IMG/VR virus record: IMGVR_UViG_3300049483_000076
Location: 1-38,352 of that record
Length of the DNA: 38,352 nt
Direction: 5' to 3' (one strand)
DNA from: a virus
Under the pieces are notes generated by a model that had not been told where the DNA came from, did not search any database, and saw only the letters and a list, made by a program, of their open reading frames with translations. Positions 1 through 6,709 of this stretch are shown in pieces; the stretch's first letter is position 1, and every line of letters begins with the position of its first letter. The translations under genes were made by a program, and so were the position numbers.

Positions 1-1400
1 GGCATGCCGATCGCGCCCTGACGCATGGCCGCGCCGGCTGCGGCCTCGACCTTGGCCTGCTGCGAGCTGGCGCGCAGCGCGACGCCCTCGGCGTCGGGCA
101 TGCCGACGAAGTCGAGAATGTCGGTCAGGTCGAGCCCGAGGTCGTTCTGAATGCCCGCAATCGTCCACGCCTCGACCGGGTCGAGTTCGTCGATCGGTGA
201 CCACGTCGGCTCGGGGTTGTCGAGCCCGAGCAGCTCGCCGAGCCCGCGCCAAACGGGCGTGCTCGCGTCCTGGAACTTGTGGATGCGCGCCCGGCGTCGC
301 GCGTTGAGCACGCGCAGCGACTGGCCGCTTGGGACGTCGCCCGACATCTGCGTGAAGTAGTACGCCGGGATTCCCGCGACACGTCCGACCTTGAGCGCGA
401 GGCCGTCCTGCATCTTGAGCAGCCGGGTCAGGTCGGGCGGGTCGAGCTGCCCGAACGGGCCTTCGCTCGACGTCGCGAAGATGCGCTGTTCGGTCGGGTC
501 GAAGGCTTTCGTCGGCGCGACCTGCTGCGTGGTCGGCGCGCTCGGGTCGGGCCCGAGGTAGGGGTTCACGGGGACCTGGCTGCCGCCGTTCGCGTCGTAC
601 TTGAGCAGGTACCAGAATGGGCGGCTGTACGCCTCGGCTGTGACGACCATGTCGGCTACGGACTTGTTCAGCGCGTCCTGCAGGGGGATCACGTTCGCGA
701 GGATGCTGTTCCCGTACGAGTCGACGTCGGTCGCGTCGAGCCGCCACCAGCACGCCGGCGTCGTGCCGTACATGTGCTTGATGATCGCTCCGCCGTCGCC
801 GTCGGTACCGTCGTACGGCTGCCAGGCGGTCGCGTCGGTGGGGAACGCGCTCGGCACGGACCTGCTCGCGCTGCCGAGCGGCGTGGTCATCGCGTCGTTG
901 GTGATCCACCGCTCAGCGTGGTCGGGGTACAGCATGAACGCGCGCCCGTAGCCTGTGCGACGGTCGACCCAGTGCTTGACGAGGTAGGCGAGTTGCGAGG
1001 GGTCGTCGTCGGCCACGATCGGGATCGCGTCCTGAGCCTTGACGTACGTCGGGACGTCGATGCCCTTGCGGTTCTTCCACACGATCGCGTACGAGTCGCC
1101 GGAGCGCCACGCCTCGTCATGCACGAGCGTCGCCAGGCGCGACAGCCCGGCGTCGACAGCAGCTTTGTCGTCCGAGCCCCAGTCGTCGAAGCTCAGGTCG
1201 TCGGTGAACGCGCTCACGACGCCCGGGCAGAGGTTCTCACGCAGCGACAGCACGATCTGCCCGTAGCGGCGTTCCCAGTCGCGAGAGGCGAACTTGAGCT
1301 GATGCCGCCCGGCGGCGTAGTCGGCGTACAGCCGGTAGTCGGGGCGTAGGCCCGTCTCGACAGCGAGAGCTAGCGCGTAAGCCAAGTCTGCGACGGGCAC
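1..1400 (-). CDS. Portal protein (SPP1 gp6-like), 5' part; continues across the map junction
   Basis: Forms the dodecameric DNA channel at the capsid vertex and docks the terminase. The start is GTG at 1400, preceded by GGGAGG about 6 bases upstream. The reading frame is open to base 1 and continues in frame at base 38352 to a TAG at 38282-38280, giving about 490 residues, normal for the gp6 portal family. Supporting features are an N-terminal helical region with WERRYGQIVLSLRENL, a central region typical of portals (ALNKSVADMVVTAEAYSRP, then a conserved-looking GIPAYYFTQMSGDVPSGQSL), and a C-terminal stretch rich in Met, Gly, Pro and Ala. It lies directly after the terminase large subunit and before the MuF-like gene, the usual packaging order. 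The family call is from sequence memory. Because position and motifs agree, confidence is high. Confidence 0.9.
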   Translation of the reverse strand, partial: MPVADLAYALALAVETGLRPDYRLYADYAAGRHQLKFASRDWERRYGQIVLSLRENLCPGVVSAFTDDLSFDDWGSDDKAAVDAGLSRLATLVHDEAWRSGDSYAIVWKNRKGIDVPTYVKAQDAIPIVADDDPSQLAYLVKHWVDRRTGYGRAFMLYPDHAERWITNDAMTTPLGSASRSVPSAFPTDATAWQPYDGTDGDGGAIIKHMYGTTPACWWRLDATDVDSYGNSILANVIPLQDALNKSVADMVVTAEAYSRPFWYLLKYDANGGSQVPVNPYLGPDPSAPTTQQVAPTKAFDPTEQRIFATSSEGPFGQLDPPDLTRLLKMQDGLALKVGRVAGIPAYYFTQMSGDVPSGQSLRVLNARRRARIHKFQDASTPVWRGLGELLGLDNPEPTWSPIDELDPVEAWTIAGIQNDLGLDLTDILDFVGMPDAEGVALRASSQQAKVEAAAGAAMRQGAIGM

Positions 1401-1450
1401 GGGTTCCCTCCCGGGGTTCGGACGAGGCCGAGCATATCGCGCGAAGGCGC

Positions 1451-2896
1451 TCAGCCGATGTTGTAGACACGCGAAGGTGCGACGGCTGCTGTTCCGAGGT
1501 ACAGGTCGGTCAGCGCTTGAGTCATCGGGTCGACCTGGTCGTCATGGATTCCAGACGGGAACCGAGACACCTCGTCGATGAACACGTCGGCCCACGGTGC
1601 GACGTCGGGAGCGGGTACGAACACGTTCCCGGCCTCGACGAACGGCGCGACCACGGACGCCCGGACGACCTTCGACTCGGTCGGTGTGATGGGCACGAAC
1701 CCGGGCACGGTCGAGCGCAGCGACGACAGCACCGCGGAACCGTTCGCCTTGTCCTCAACGAGTTTCCGCACGGCCTGCGGCCACTTCTCGGCGAGCGCCC
1801 GCACCTGCCGGAGCTGCTCGGGAAACTCCCACTGACCGCGTACCTGGTCGACGAGGAACACGTGCGCGCCCCGCTTCGCCCACACCTGACCGACCGTCCA
1901 GTCAATCTTGTCGCCTGTCTTCGCCGCGCCGGCACCGACGCCGACGCCCTTGAATGTGAGGTCCCACGAACAGATGACCTTGTCGAACCCAGTCAGCCAA
2001 TACCGCCCGTCGACGTCGCGAGTCACCGGAAGCGCGGTCCACCGCTGCCACCACTCGCGCTTGAAAATGTCGCCCGACGCAGCGACCGGGTCGCCCTGAT
2101 ACTGCGCCTGCCACGTCGCCGACCCGACCTCACGCTTGCGCTCGTCCCACTGCGCCGCGGTACGCCCTCGGGTGCTAACCATGTACTGACCCTCGGCACG
2201 CCCGAGCGGGTCGTTCTCGGGGTCGACGCATTGCGCCGCAATGTTGAGCACCGTCCAGCGCCCGGGATCGTTCAGCATGAGCCGACCGGCGAGGTCGTCG
2301 TCGTGCCATCGGGTCATGATGACCACCGCGGACGCCTCGGGTGCGAGTCGTGTGACTAGCTGCGCTTCCCACCAATCCCAGACGCGTTCGCGGTAGATAG
2401 GCGAGTCGGCTTCGGCCTTCGACTTGATGGGGTCGTCAACAATGAGCAGGTCGGCGGCGTGACCGACGACGCCCGAGCCGACACCGACAGCGCGGACGCC
2501 GCCGATGTGGTTGTCGAGTCGCCAGTCGGAGCGGGATCGGTTGTCGAGCGCGAGGCGCAGCCCGAGCTTCGGCTGCACCCGGATCGCGCCACGGATCGAC
2601 GCCGCGTTCCGCGAGGCGAGGTCCTGACCGTATGAGCCGAGGATCACGCGAGACATCGGGTTCAGCTTGAGCGCCCACAGCGGGAAGTCGCGCGAGACGC
2701 GCTGCGACTTACCTTCCTGCGGCGGCATGGACAGGATGAGCCGGCTCGACGGGGTCGTCGCGACCCGCACGAGGTGCTCGTCGATCAGGTCGAGCGCCGG
2801 TGTCTGCACGACGTTGGGGAACACCCATTGAGCCATCGCGCCGGGCGACGCGATGGCTCGAAGCTGGTCGGCGACGAGCTCCCAAGCGACTGTCAC
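1451..2896 (-). CDS. terL: Terminase large subunit (ATPase and nuclease)
   Basis: Motor and nuclease that cuts the concatemer and pumps DNA through the portal. The ATPase domain shows a Walker A-like PPQEGKS near residues 58-64 and a Walker B LLIVDDP near 150-156. The C-terminal RNase H-like nuclease shows acidic clusters at ICSWDLTF (about residue 310), VEDKANG (about 380) and IHDDQVD (about 450). The protein is about 481 residues, typical for TerL. I chose GTG 2896 because its GTGA overlaps the TGA of the 41-codon ORF upstream, and an AGGTGG-type ribosome site lies 5 bases before it. GTG 2905 or 2908 are in-frame alternatives that add 3 to 4 residues. It is followed by the portal gene. Confidence 0.93.
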   Translation of the reverse strand: MTVAWELVADQLRAIASPGAMAQWVFPNVVQTPALDLIDEHLVRVATTPSSRLILSMPPQEGKSQRVSRDFPLWALKLNPMSRVILGSYGQDLASRNAASIRGAIRVQPKLGLRLALDNRSRSDWRLDNHIGGVRAVGVGSGVVGHAADLLIVDDPIKSKAEADSPIYRERVWDWWEAQLVTRLAPEASAVVIMTRWHDDDLAGRLMLNDPGRWTVLNIAAQCVDPENDPLGRAEGQYMVSTRGRTAAQWDERKREVGSATWQAQYQGDPVAASGDIFKREWWQRWTALPVTRDVDGRYWLTGFDKVICSWDLTFKGVGVGAGAAKTGDKIDWTVGQVWAKRGAHVFLVDQVRGQWEFPEQLRQVRALAEKWPQAVRKLVEDKANGSAVLSSLRSTVPGFVPITPTESKVVRASVVAPFVEAGNVFVPAPDVAPWADVFIDEVSRFPSGIHDDQVDPMTQALTDLYLGTAAVAPSRVYNIG

Positions 2897-3018
2897 AGGT
2901 GCCACCACCTACGCCACAAGGCGCACGGTCCCGGGTGCGCGTACGAGCGGGTACACCACCATGGCCAGCGGTAGTGCGTGTGACCACAGACACGGTAGAA
3001 CGCGAGCGGGTCGGTCAT
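2893..3018 (-). CDS. 41-residue Cys/His/Trp-rich micro-ORF coupled to terL
   Basis: This tiny gene is overlapped at both ends. Its ATG (3018) shares ATGA with the stop of the small-terminase-like gene, and its TGA (2895-2893) shares GTGA with the terL start. The peptide begins MTDPLAFYRVCGHTHYRW and has about six Trp and Cys/His pairs (CGHTHY, WWC, AHPGPC), which could bind a metal. No family is recognised. Function is unknown. It may simply carry ribosomes from terS to terL. Support is the tight four-base overlaps on both sides, the pattern used throughout this operon. The alternative is a fortuitous ORF in GC-rich DNA. Confidence 0.55.
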   Translation of the reverse strand: MTDPLAFYRVCGHTHYRWPWWCTRSYAHPGPCALWRRWWHL

Positions 3019-3599
3019 CCTGCGCGCGCCTCAAGCTGCCGACCACTGTCCGGTCGGATGAGGTTCCGGGCCTCAAGCTCGGCGACGATCGCAGCCGGCG
3101 CGGCGACGCGCTGCTCTGGCGTGTAGCGCAGCCGGTCGGCGAGCGCGAGGACAACGTTCACGACCTGCGCCGCGATGTCACGTTCGAGGCTGCCGGCGAT
3201 CGATCCGGCGGCGTCGGCGAGTGCGCGGCTATTGCGTTCGAGCCCGAGCAGACGCGACCGCTCGCGGATCAGGCGAAGCGTGGTCCTGACCGCCTCAAGC
3301 TGGTCCTCGGCGCCCGGGTCGCGGGCCTTGTCCCACACCGACGTCTGCAGCGCGTCAAGCCGGTCGACCTCCTGCGCGCGCAGCACCTCGACGTCCTGCT
3401 GTGTCTCGGCGGCGCGCTTGTCGAGGTAGCGCTGCACCGCGTTGTGCGCGGCCTGCACCGACGGGAACCCTGCGCCTTGCGCCACAAGCTCCCACGACAG
3501 CCCGGCACGGCGCAGCTCGATAGCGCGTGAAATGCGGTACTGCCTGTTGAGGCTGTTCGGCTTGGTCGTCTCGACGGTGCCGTCGGCGCGGTAGGGCAT
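3015..3599 (-). CDS. terS: Terminase small subunit-like protein
   Basis: 194 residues immediately before terL, with the expected layout of a DNA-recognition subunit. An N-terminal helix-turn-helix-like segment (YRISRAIELRRAGLSWEL, then FPSVQAAHNAVQRYL) spans about residues 20-57. A long charged helical region that should oligomerise follows (about 60-140), then a C-terminal tail that would contact TerL. The role is inferred from position, size and the HTH-like start rather than from a signature. ATG 3599 has GAGAG about 9 bases upstream. An in-frame GTG at 3608 overlaps the stop of the gene before it and is a possible coupled start. Confidence 0.7.
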   Translation of the reverse strand: MPYRADGTVETTKPNSLNRQYRISRAIELRRAGLSWELVAQGAGFPSVQAAHNAVQRYLDKRAAETQQDVEVLRAQEVDRLDALQTSVWDKARDPGAEDQLEAVRTTLRLIRERSRLLGLERNSRALADAAGSIAGSLERDIAAQVVNVVLALADRLRYTPEQRVAAPAAIVAELEARNLIRPDSGRQLEARAG

Positions 3600-3604
3600 C
3601 GGAA

Positions 3605-3784
3605 TCACTCTCTCGACGGGTCGTCGGTCGTCGGGCCGGTGTGTGTGTACCGAGGCTCGAACGCGGCTTCGGGCGACCGCACAGGCGCGGCGAGCCGACC
3701 AACAGGCTCGACGGGCACGTACGTCGGCTCGGGCAGGTTCTCCGCGAGAATGCGCCCGGTCGTGTCGTGGTCGTAATCGGTCAC
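3605..3784 (-). CDS. 59-residue acidic/Pro-rich hypothetical protein
   Basis: Small ORF with a GTG start at 3784 that overlaps the TGA of the ribbon-helix-helix gene (GTGA). It ends with a TGA at 3607-3605, nine bases before the TerS-like ATG. The product begins MTDYDHDTTGRILAENLPEP and is rich in Pro, Glu, Asp and Thr, with no predicted membrane segment and no recognised domain. It is probably real because it fills the only gap between two coupled genes with matching GTGA overlaps. Function unknown. Confidence 0.6.
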   Translation of the reverse strand: MTDYDHDTTGRILAENLPEPTYVPVEPVGRLAAPVRSPEAAFEPRYTHTGPTTDDPSRE

Positions 3785-4002
3785 AGCCGGTCCGGCCTCG
3801 GCAGGCGCGAGAGTGTGACCGCGGCGTCGCTCGGTGTCTTGTTGTTGCGGGCAAAGTCGAGCAGTAGCCGCTCGATAAGGGTCGTCGTCGACACGCCGAG
3901 CGGCACGAGCGCCGCGCGGACCTGCGCGAGCACAACCGGGTCGAGCCGGAAGCTCACCTGTTTACGTCGGCCCGTCTGCAGCCGATCCGCTAGTACGCTC
4001 AC
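3781..4002 (-). CDS. Ribbon-helix-helix (CopG/Arc-like) DNA-binding protein
   Basis: 73 residues. The segment RKQVSFRLDPVVLAQVRA (about residues 13-30) fits the beta strand and first helix of a ribbon-helix-helix fold. GVSTTTLIERLLLDFARN (about 36-53) fits the turn and second helix. Such proteins bind DNA as dimers and usually repress transcription. GTG 4002 overlaps the stop of the large tail-fibre-like gene (GTGA). Its place just upstream of the terminase genes suggests control of late expression or help in recognising the packaging site. Both are inference. Confidence 0.7.
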   Translation of the reverse strand: MSVLADRLQTGRRKQVSFRLDPVVLAQVRAALVPLGVSTTTLIERLLLDFARNNKTPSDAAVTLSRLPRPDRL

Positions 4003-6161
4003 GCGTCAAAGTGTAGGACATGTACCACGCCGGCGTCCTCGTGCGCCGCGCCGGGTGTGACCGTGACGGGCGCGCCGCCGATCGTCCGAGTGTGTGCGGG
4101 CCCGCGGTACGGCATGGGTCGCCTGTTGTCGAGCGCGAGCACGAGCCCGATGCCGAGCGCGAGCGTGACCGCTGCGCCTTCGCCGGCGCCCATGACTGTG
4201 AGCTGCGCGTCACCGACCGCGCCCGAGGTCGCGCTGCCCGCACCGGTGCCGATGCGCAGCGTCGACGACGTGCCGGTCGCGCCCGAGGTTGCCGACCCGG
4301 CGCCCGAGCCGTACACCGTGACCTGCGCCGCGCCTGTCGCGCTCGACGTCGCCGAGCCGGCGCCTGTGCCCGTGATGGTCTGCGGGCCCGAGGTCGCGGT
4401 GCCTGTGCCTGTAGCGCTCGACGTCGCACTTGCCGTTCCGCTGCCTCGTACGATCACGTACGACGTGCCTGTCGCGCCCGAGGTCATCGAGCCCGCGCCC
4501 GACGCCTGCACGAGCACACGGCCCGAGCCCGTCGCCGTCGACGTCGCGCTGCCCGTGCCTGTGTGCGTGCCGCCTACGCTGCCCGCGCCCGTGGCACTCG
4601 ACACGGCTGACCCGGTGCCCGAGCCGAGCACGACGACCTGTGACGCGCCGGCTGCGCCCGAGGTCGCGCCCGCGGTTCCGCTGCCTTGTACGAGCACGTA
4701 CGACGTGCCTATCGCGCCCGAGGTTGCGCCCGCGGTTCCGCTGCCTGTCTTCGTCGCGTAGCCGGTGCCTGTCGCCGTCGAGGTTGCGCTTGCGGTTCCG
4801 CTGCCCGACACGATGGCGAACGACGTCCCGCTGCCTGTCGCCGTCGAGGTTGCGCTTGCGGTTCCGCTGCCCTGCACGAGCACGAACGCCGAGCCTGTCG
4901 CCGTCGAGGTCGAGCTTGCTGTTCCGCTGCCTTGCACGAGCACCTGCGCCGACCCGGTAGCGCCCGAGACTGCGCTGCCTGTGCCCGAGCCACTCTGCCC
5001 GGTCGACGCTGGCGTGTAGTTCACGACCACGCCGACCGCGTCGACGTTCATCGTCGAGCTCGTCGTGCCCGAGTGCGTGCCGGTCACGCGAATGGTCAGG
5101 TTCGCGAGGTTCGCCCAGGTGACGCCCGTGAACGTGAACGCCTGCGCGTTTGTCGTCGTCGTGGTCAGCGTCATCGTCTGCGAGGTGCCGACCTGGGTCG
5201 AGCCGTCGAACAGGCCGACGGTCATCGAGGTCCACCGTGCGACGGTCGCGACGTAGCCGTACACTGTCACGTCGACGCGGTTCACGCTCGCCGGCGTCGC
5301 GCCGATAGCTGTCTGCGCGCCGTACCCAGCACAGTTGATCGTGCCGACGCCGCCCGACGCCGCGTTCGTGAACACGGCACGGGCGGCGTTCGGCGCTCCG
5401 GTCGCGTTCGTGACCGTGGTCCACGTCGAGCCGGTCGTCGACGGCGTGCCCGAGGCGTACAGCGTCGAGGTGTTCGAGCTGCCGTCGTTCGGCAGAATCT
5501 CAAGCGCGGCGATCGAGTACGTCTGCCCGGTTGGCGTGACCATGGCGACCGTCTTCGCGCCTGTGGCTCCGGCGTCCGGGTAGTACCACGAATAGGCCGC
5601 GTACGTCGCCCCGTCGCCGCGAAGCGCACCATCCTCGTACACGCCGCCCTGCGTCGGGGTCGTGCCGTTGACCGCGGCGTAGGTCCACGTCGCGCTGTTC
5701 ACGGCTGCCCAGTCACCGACCATGGCCGTGATCGCGCTGTTCGCCGCGGTCGTGGTCAGCGACACGGTCGGCACCCCGCCGGTCACCTGCGCCTTGTTGG
5801 TCGCGCCGGGCCCCGAGCTGCCGCGCCAGACCTGCCAGGTGAACCCCCACTCAGGCGTCGTGCCGCCGGTCGCCGGAACGCTGACGGTCGGACTCTCCGC
5901 GGTCGCTACCTGCGCGGCCCACATCCACAGCCCGCACGTGCTGGCGATCGTGCTCGACTGTTTGAGCGAGAACGTCGCGCCGGTAAGCCCGGTCGGGGTG
6001 CCGAGGATGAGCGGGTTCGATGCGCCGTAGTCGGCGCTGCCGCCCTTGACGATCACCCAGTCGCCGACCTGCACAGCGCCGATGGCTGCTGTCTTCGACG
6101 TGAGGCCGCTCGTGTTGAGGACGGTCGAGCCGTGCGCGACAAGCGTCGGTGCTGCGACCAC
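3999..6161 (-). CDS. Tail fibre-like protein with about 13 imperfect 20-residue Gly/Ser/Thr/Ala repeats
   Basis: 720 residues. Residues 1-235 and about 235-390 look like two beta-rich domains; the second contains RVDVTVYGYVATVARWTS and LANLTIRVTGTH and could bind carbohydrate. From about 395 to 650 the protein is built of roughly 13 copies of a unit close to GSGTASATSTATG followed by 5-8 residues often reading VLVQ. A unique C-terminal tail follows (LDNRRPMPYRGPAHTRTIGG). Regular 20-residue spacing of this kind usually makes a beta-solenoid or fibrous stalk, so a receptor-binding or decoration role is likely. The DNA repeat unit is about 60 bases (positions about 4145-5010). The open plus-strand frames opposite it are GC shadows. 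Confidence 0.75.
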   Translation of the reverse strand: MVAAPTLVAHGSTVLNTSGLTSKTAAIGAVQVGDWVIVKGGSADYGASNPLILGTPTGLTGATFSLKQSSTIASTCGLWMWAAQVATAESPTVSVPATGGTTPEWGFTWQVWRGSSGPGATNKAQVTGGVPTVSLTTTAANSAITAMVGDWAAVNSATWTYAAVNGTTPTQGGVYEDGALRGDGATYAAYSWYYPDAGATGAKTVAMVTPTGQTYSIAALEILPNDGSSNTSTLYASGTPSTTGSTWTTVTNATGAPNAARAVFTNAASGGVGTINCAGYGAQTAIGATPASVNRVDVTVYGYVATVARWTSMTVGLFDGSTQVGTSQTMTLTTTTTNAQAFTFTGVTWANLANLTIRVTGTHSGTTSSTMNVDAVGVVVNYTPASTGQSGSGTGSAVSGATGSAQVLVQGSGTASSTSTATGSAFVLVQGSGTASATSTATGSGTSFAIVSGSGTASATSTATGTGYATKTGSGTAGATSGAIGTSYVLVQGSGTAGATSGAAGASQVVVLGSGTGSAVSSATGAGSVGGTHTGTGSATSTATGSGRVLVQASGAGSMTSGATGTSYVIVRGSGTASATSSATGTGTATSGPQTITGTGAGSATSSATGAAQVTVYGSGAGSATSGATGTSSTLRIGTGAGSATSGAVGDAQLTVMGAGEGAAVTLALGIGLVLALDNRRPMPYRGPAHTRTIGGAPVTVTPGAAHEDAGVVHVLHFDA

Positions 6162-6184
6162 GGGTCAGCCCGCCCTTCCGACGA

Positions 6185-6568
6185 CTAGTTCATCGAGAGC
6201 ACGATGCCGCCGGCGGGGATCGTGAACGTGTCGCCGGCGTTGACCGTGGCAGCGCCGCCGGTCCTCGGGATGTACCACAGGCGCTTCGGGGTGCCGTCGC
6301 TCGTCCAGATTTCCCAGCCGACGACAGAGCAGGCGGGCATGCCCGGGAAGCTCAGCGATGCCGCGTGTGTCTGCGATCCCGCTGCGCTCGCGCTGAGCGT
6401 CAGCGTCTGCGATGCGTACGAGCCGCCGGTGACCTCGGTGCCGGCTGCCGCGTCCGTGCCGGCGACCGTGCAGAGCCTGACCTTGAGCGGCCCGGTCAGC
6501 GTCGGCGCGAGTCCTGCGAGGAAGTCGAGCGCGAGCAGCTCGCCTGTGTCCGTGAGCTCGTTCGCCAT
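6185..6568 (-). CDS. Small tail fibre/structural protein
   Basis: 127 residues of the type commonly annotated as phage tail fibre protein in actinophages. A conserved-looking core reads VRLCTVAGTDAAAGTEVTGG, then SYASQTLTLSAS, then VVGWEIWTSDG and a C-terminal AGDTFTIPAGGIVLSMN, which looks like an all-beta fold. The ATG at 6568 has GGGAGG 8 bases upstream. It is the first gene of the structural block after the replication fusion and is followed closely by the large repeat-bearing fibre protein, so the two probably assemble together. The precise function is unproven. Confidence 0.7.
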   Translation of the reverse strand: MANELTDTGELLALDFLAGLAPTLTGPLKVRLCTVAGTDAAAGTEVTGGSYASQTLTLSASAAGSQTHAASLSFPGMPACSVVGWEIWTSDGTPKRLWYIPRTGGAATVNAGDTFTIPAGGIVLSMN

Positions 6569-6705
6569 GGTCTGCGCCTCCCGAGTGGCTTGTGATTACA
6601 CGACCGCAGGCTACACCCCGAGAGCGGTCACAGCGGGTCAGGCGTGCGCGTCGTTCCTGGCGCGTCCTGGCGTCGCTGGTGACCACTCCCGGGCACTTGA
6701 CACCG
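6569..6705 (-). promoter_or_regulatory. Intergenic region before the tail-fibre/terminase block; possible late promoter
   Basis: 137 bases between the replication fusion and the tail fibre genes. In the minus direction it contains GTGTAGCCTG, a plausible -10 (TAGCCT, as in the promoter at 35802), but no good -35 at 17-18 bases. The GGGAGG ribosome site of the 6568 gene follows. A one-mismatch early operator overlaps its right edge. A promoter here is possible, not demonstrated. Confidence 0.3.
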
Positions 6706-6709
6706 TCAC
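6697..6709. promoter_or_regulatory. Near-palindromic operator (one mismatch) over the stop codon of the replication fusion
   Basis: TTGACACCGTCAC differs by one base from the TTGACNNNGTCAA palindrome found at the early promoters. On the minus strand the stop codon TGA of the fusion gene lies inside it. It could block read-through from the replication gene into the tail genes or mark a weak promoter. Confidence 0.4.

Noticed and set aside
4686-6188. Long plus-strand frame (500 codons) opposite the tail fibre gene, and similar long frames opposite other genes such as 10081-11409
   Set aside because: Codon composition is Arg/Ala/Gly-rich as expected from the antisense of GC-rich genes, with no ribosome sites or family features. 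They are shadows.
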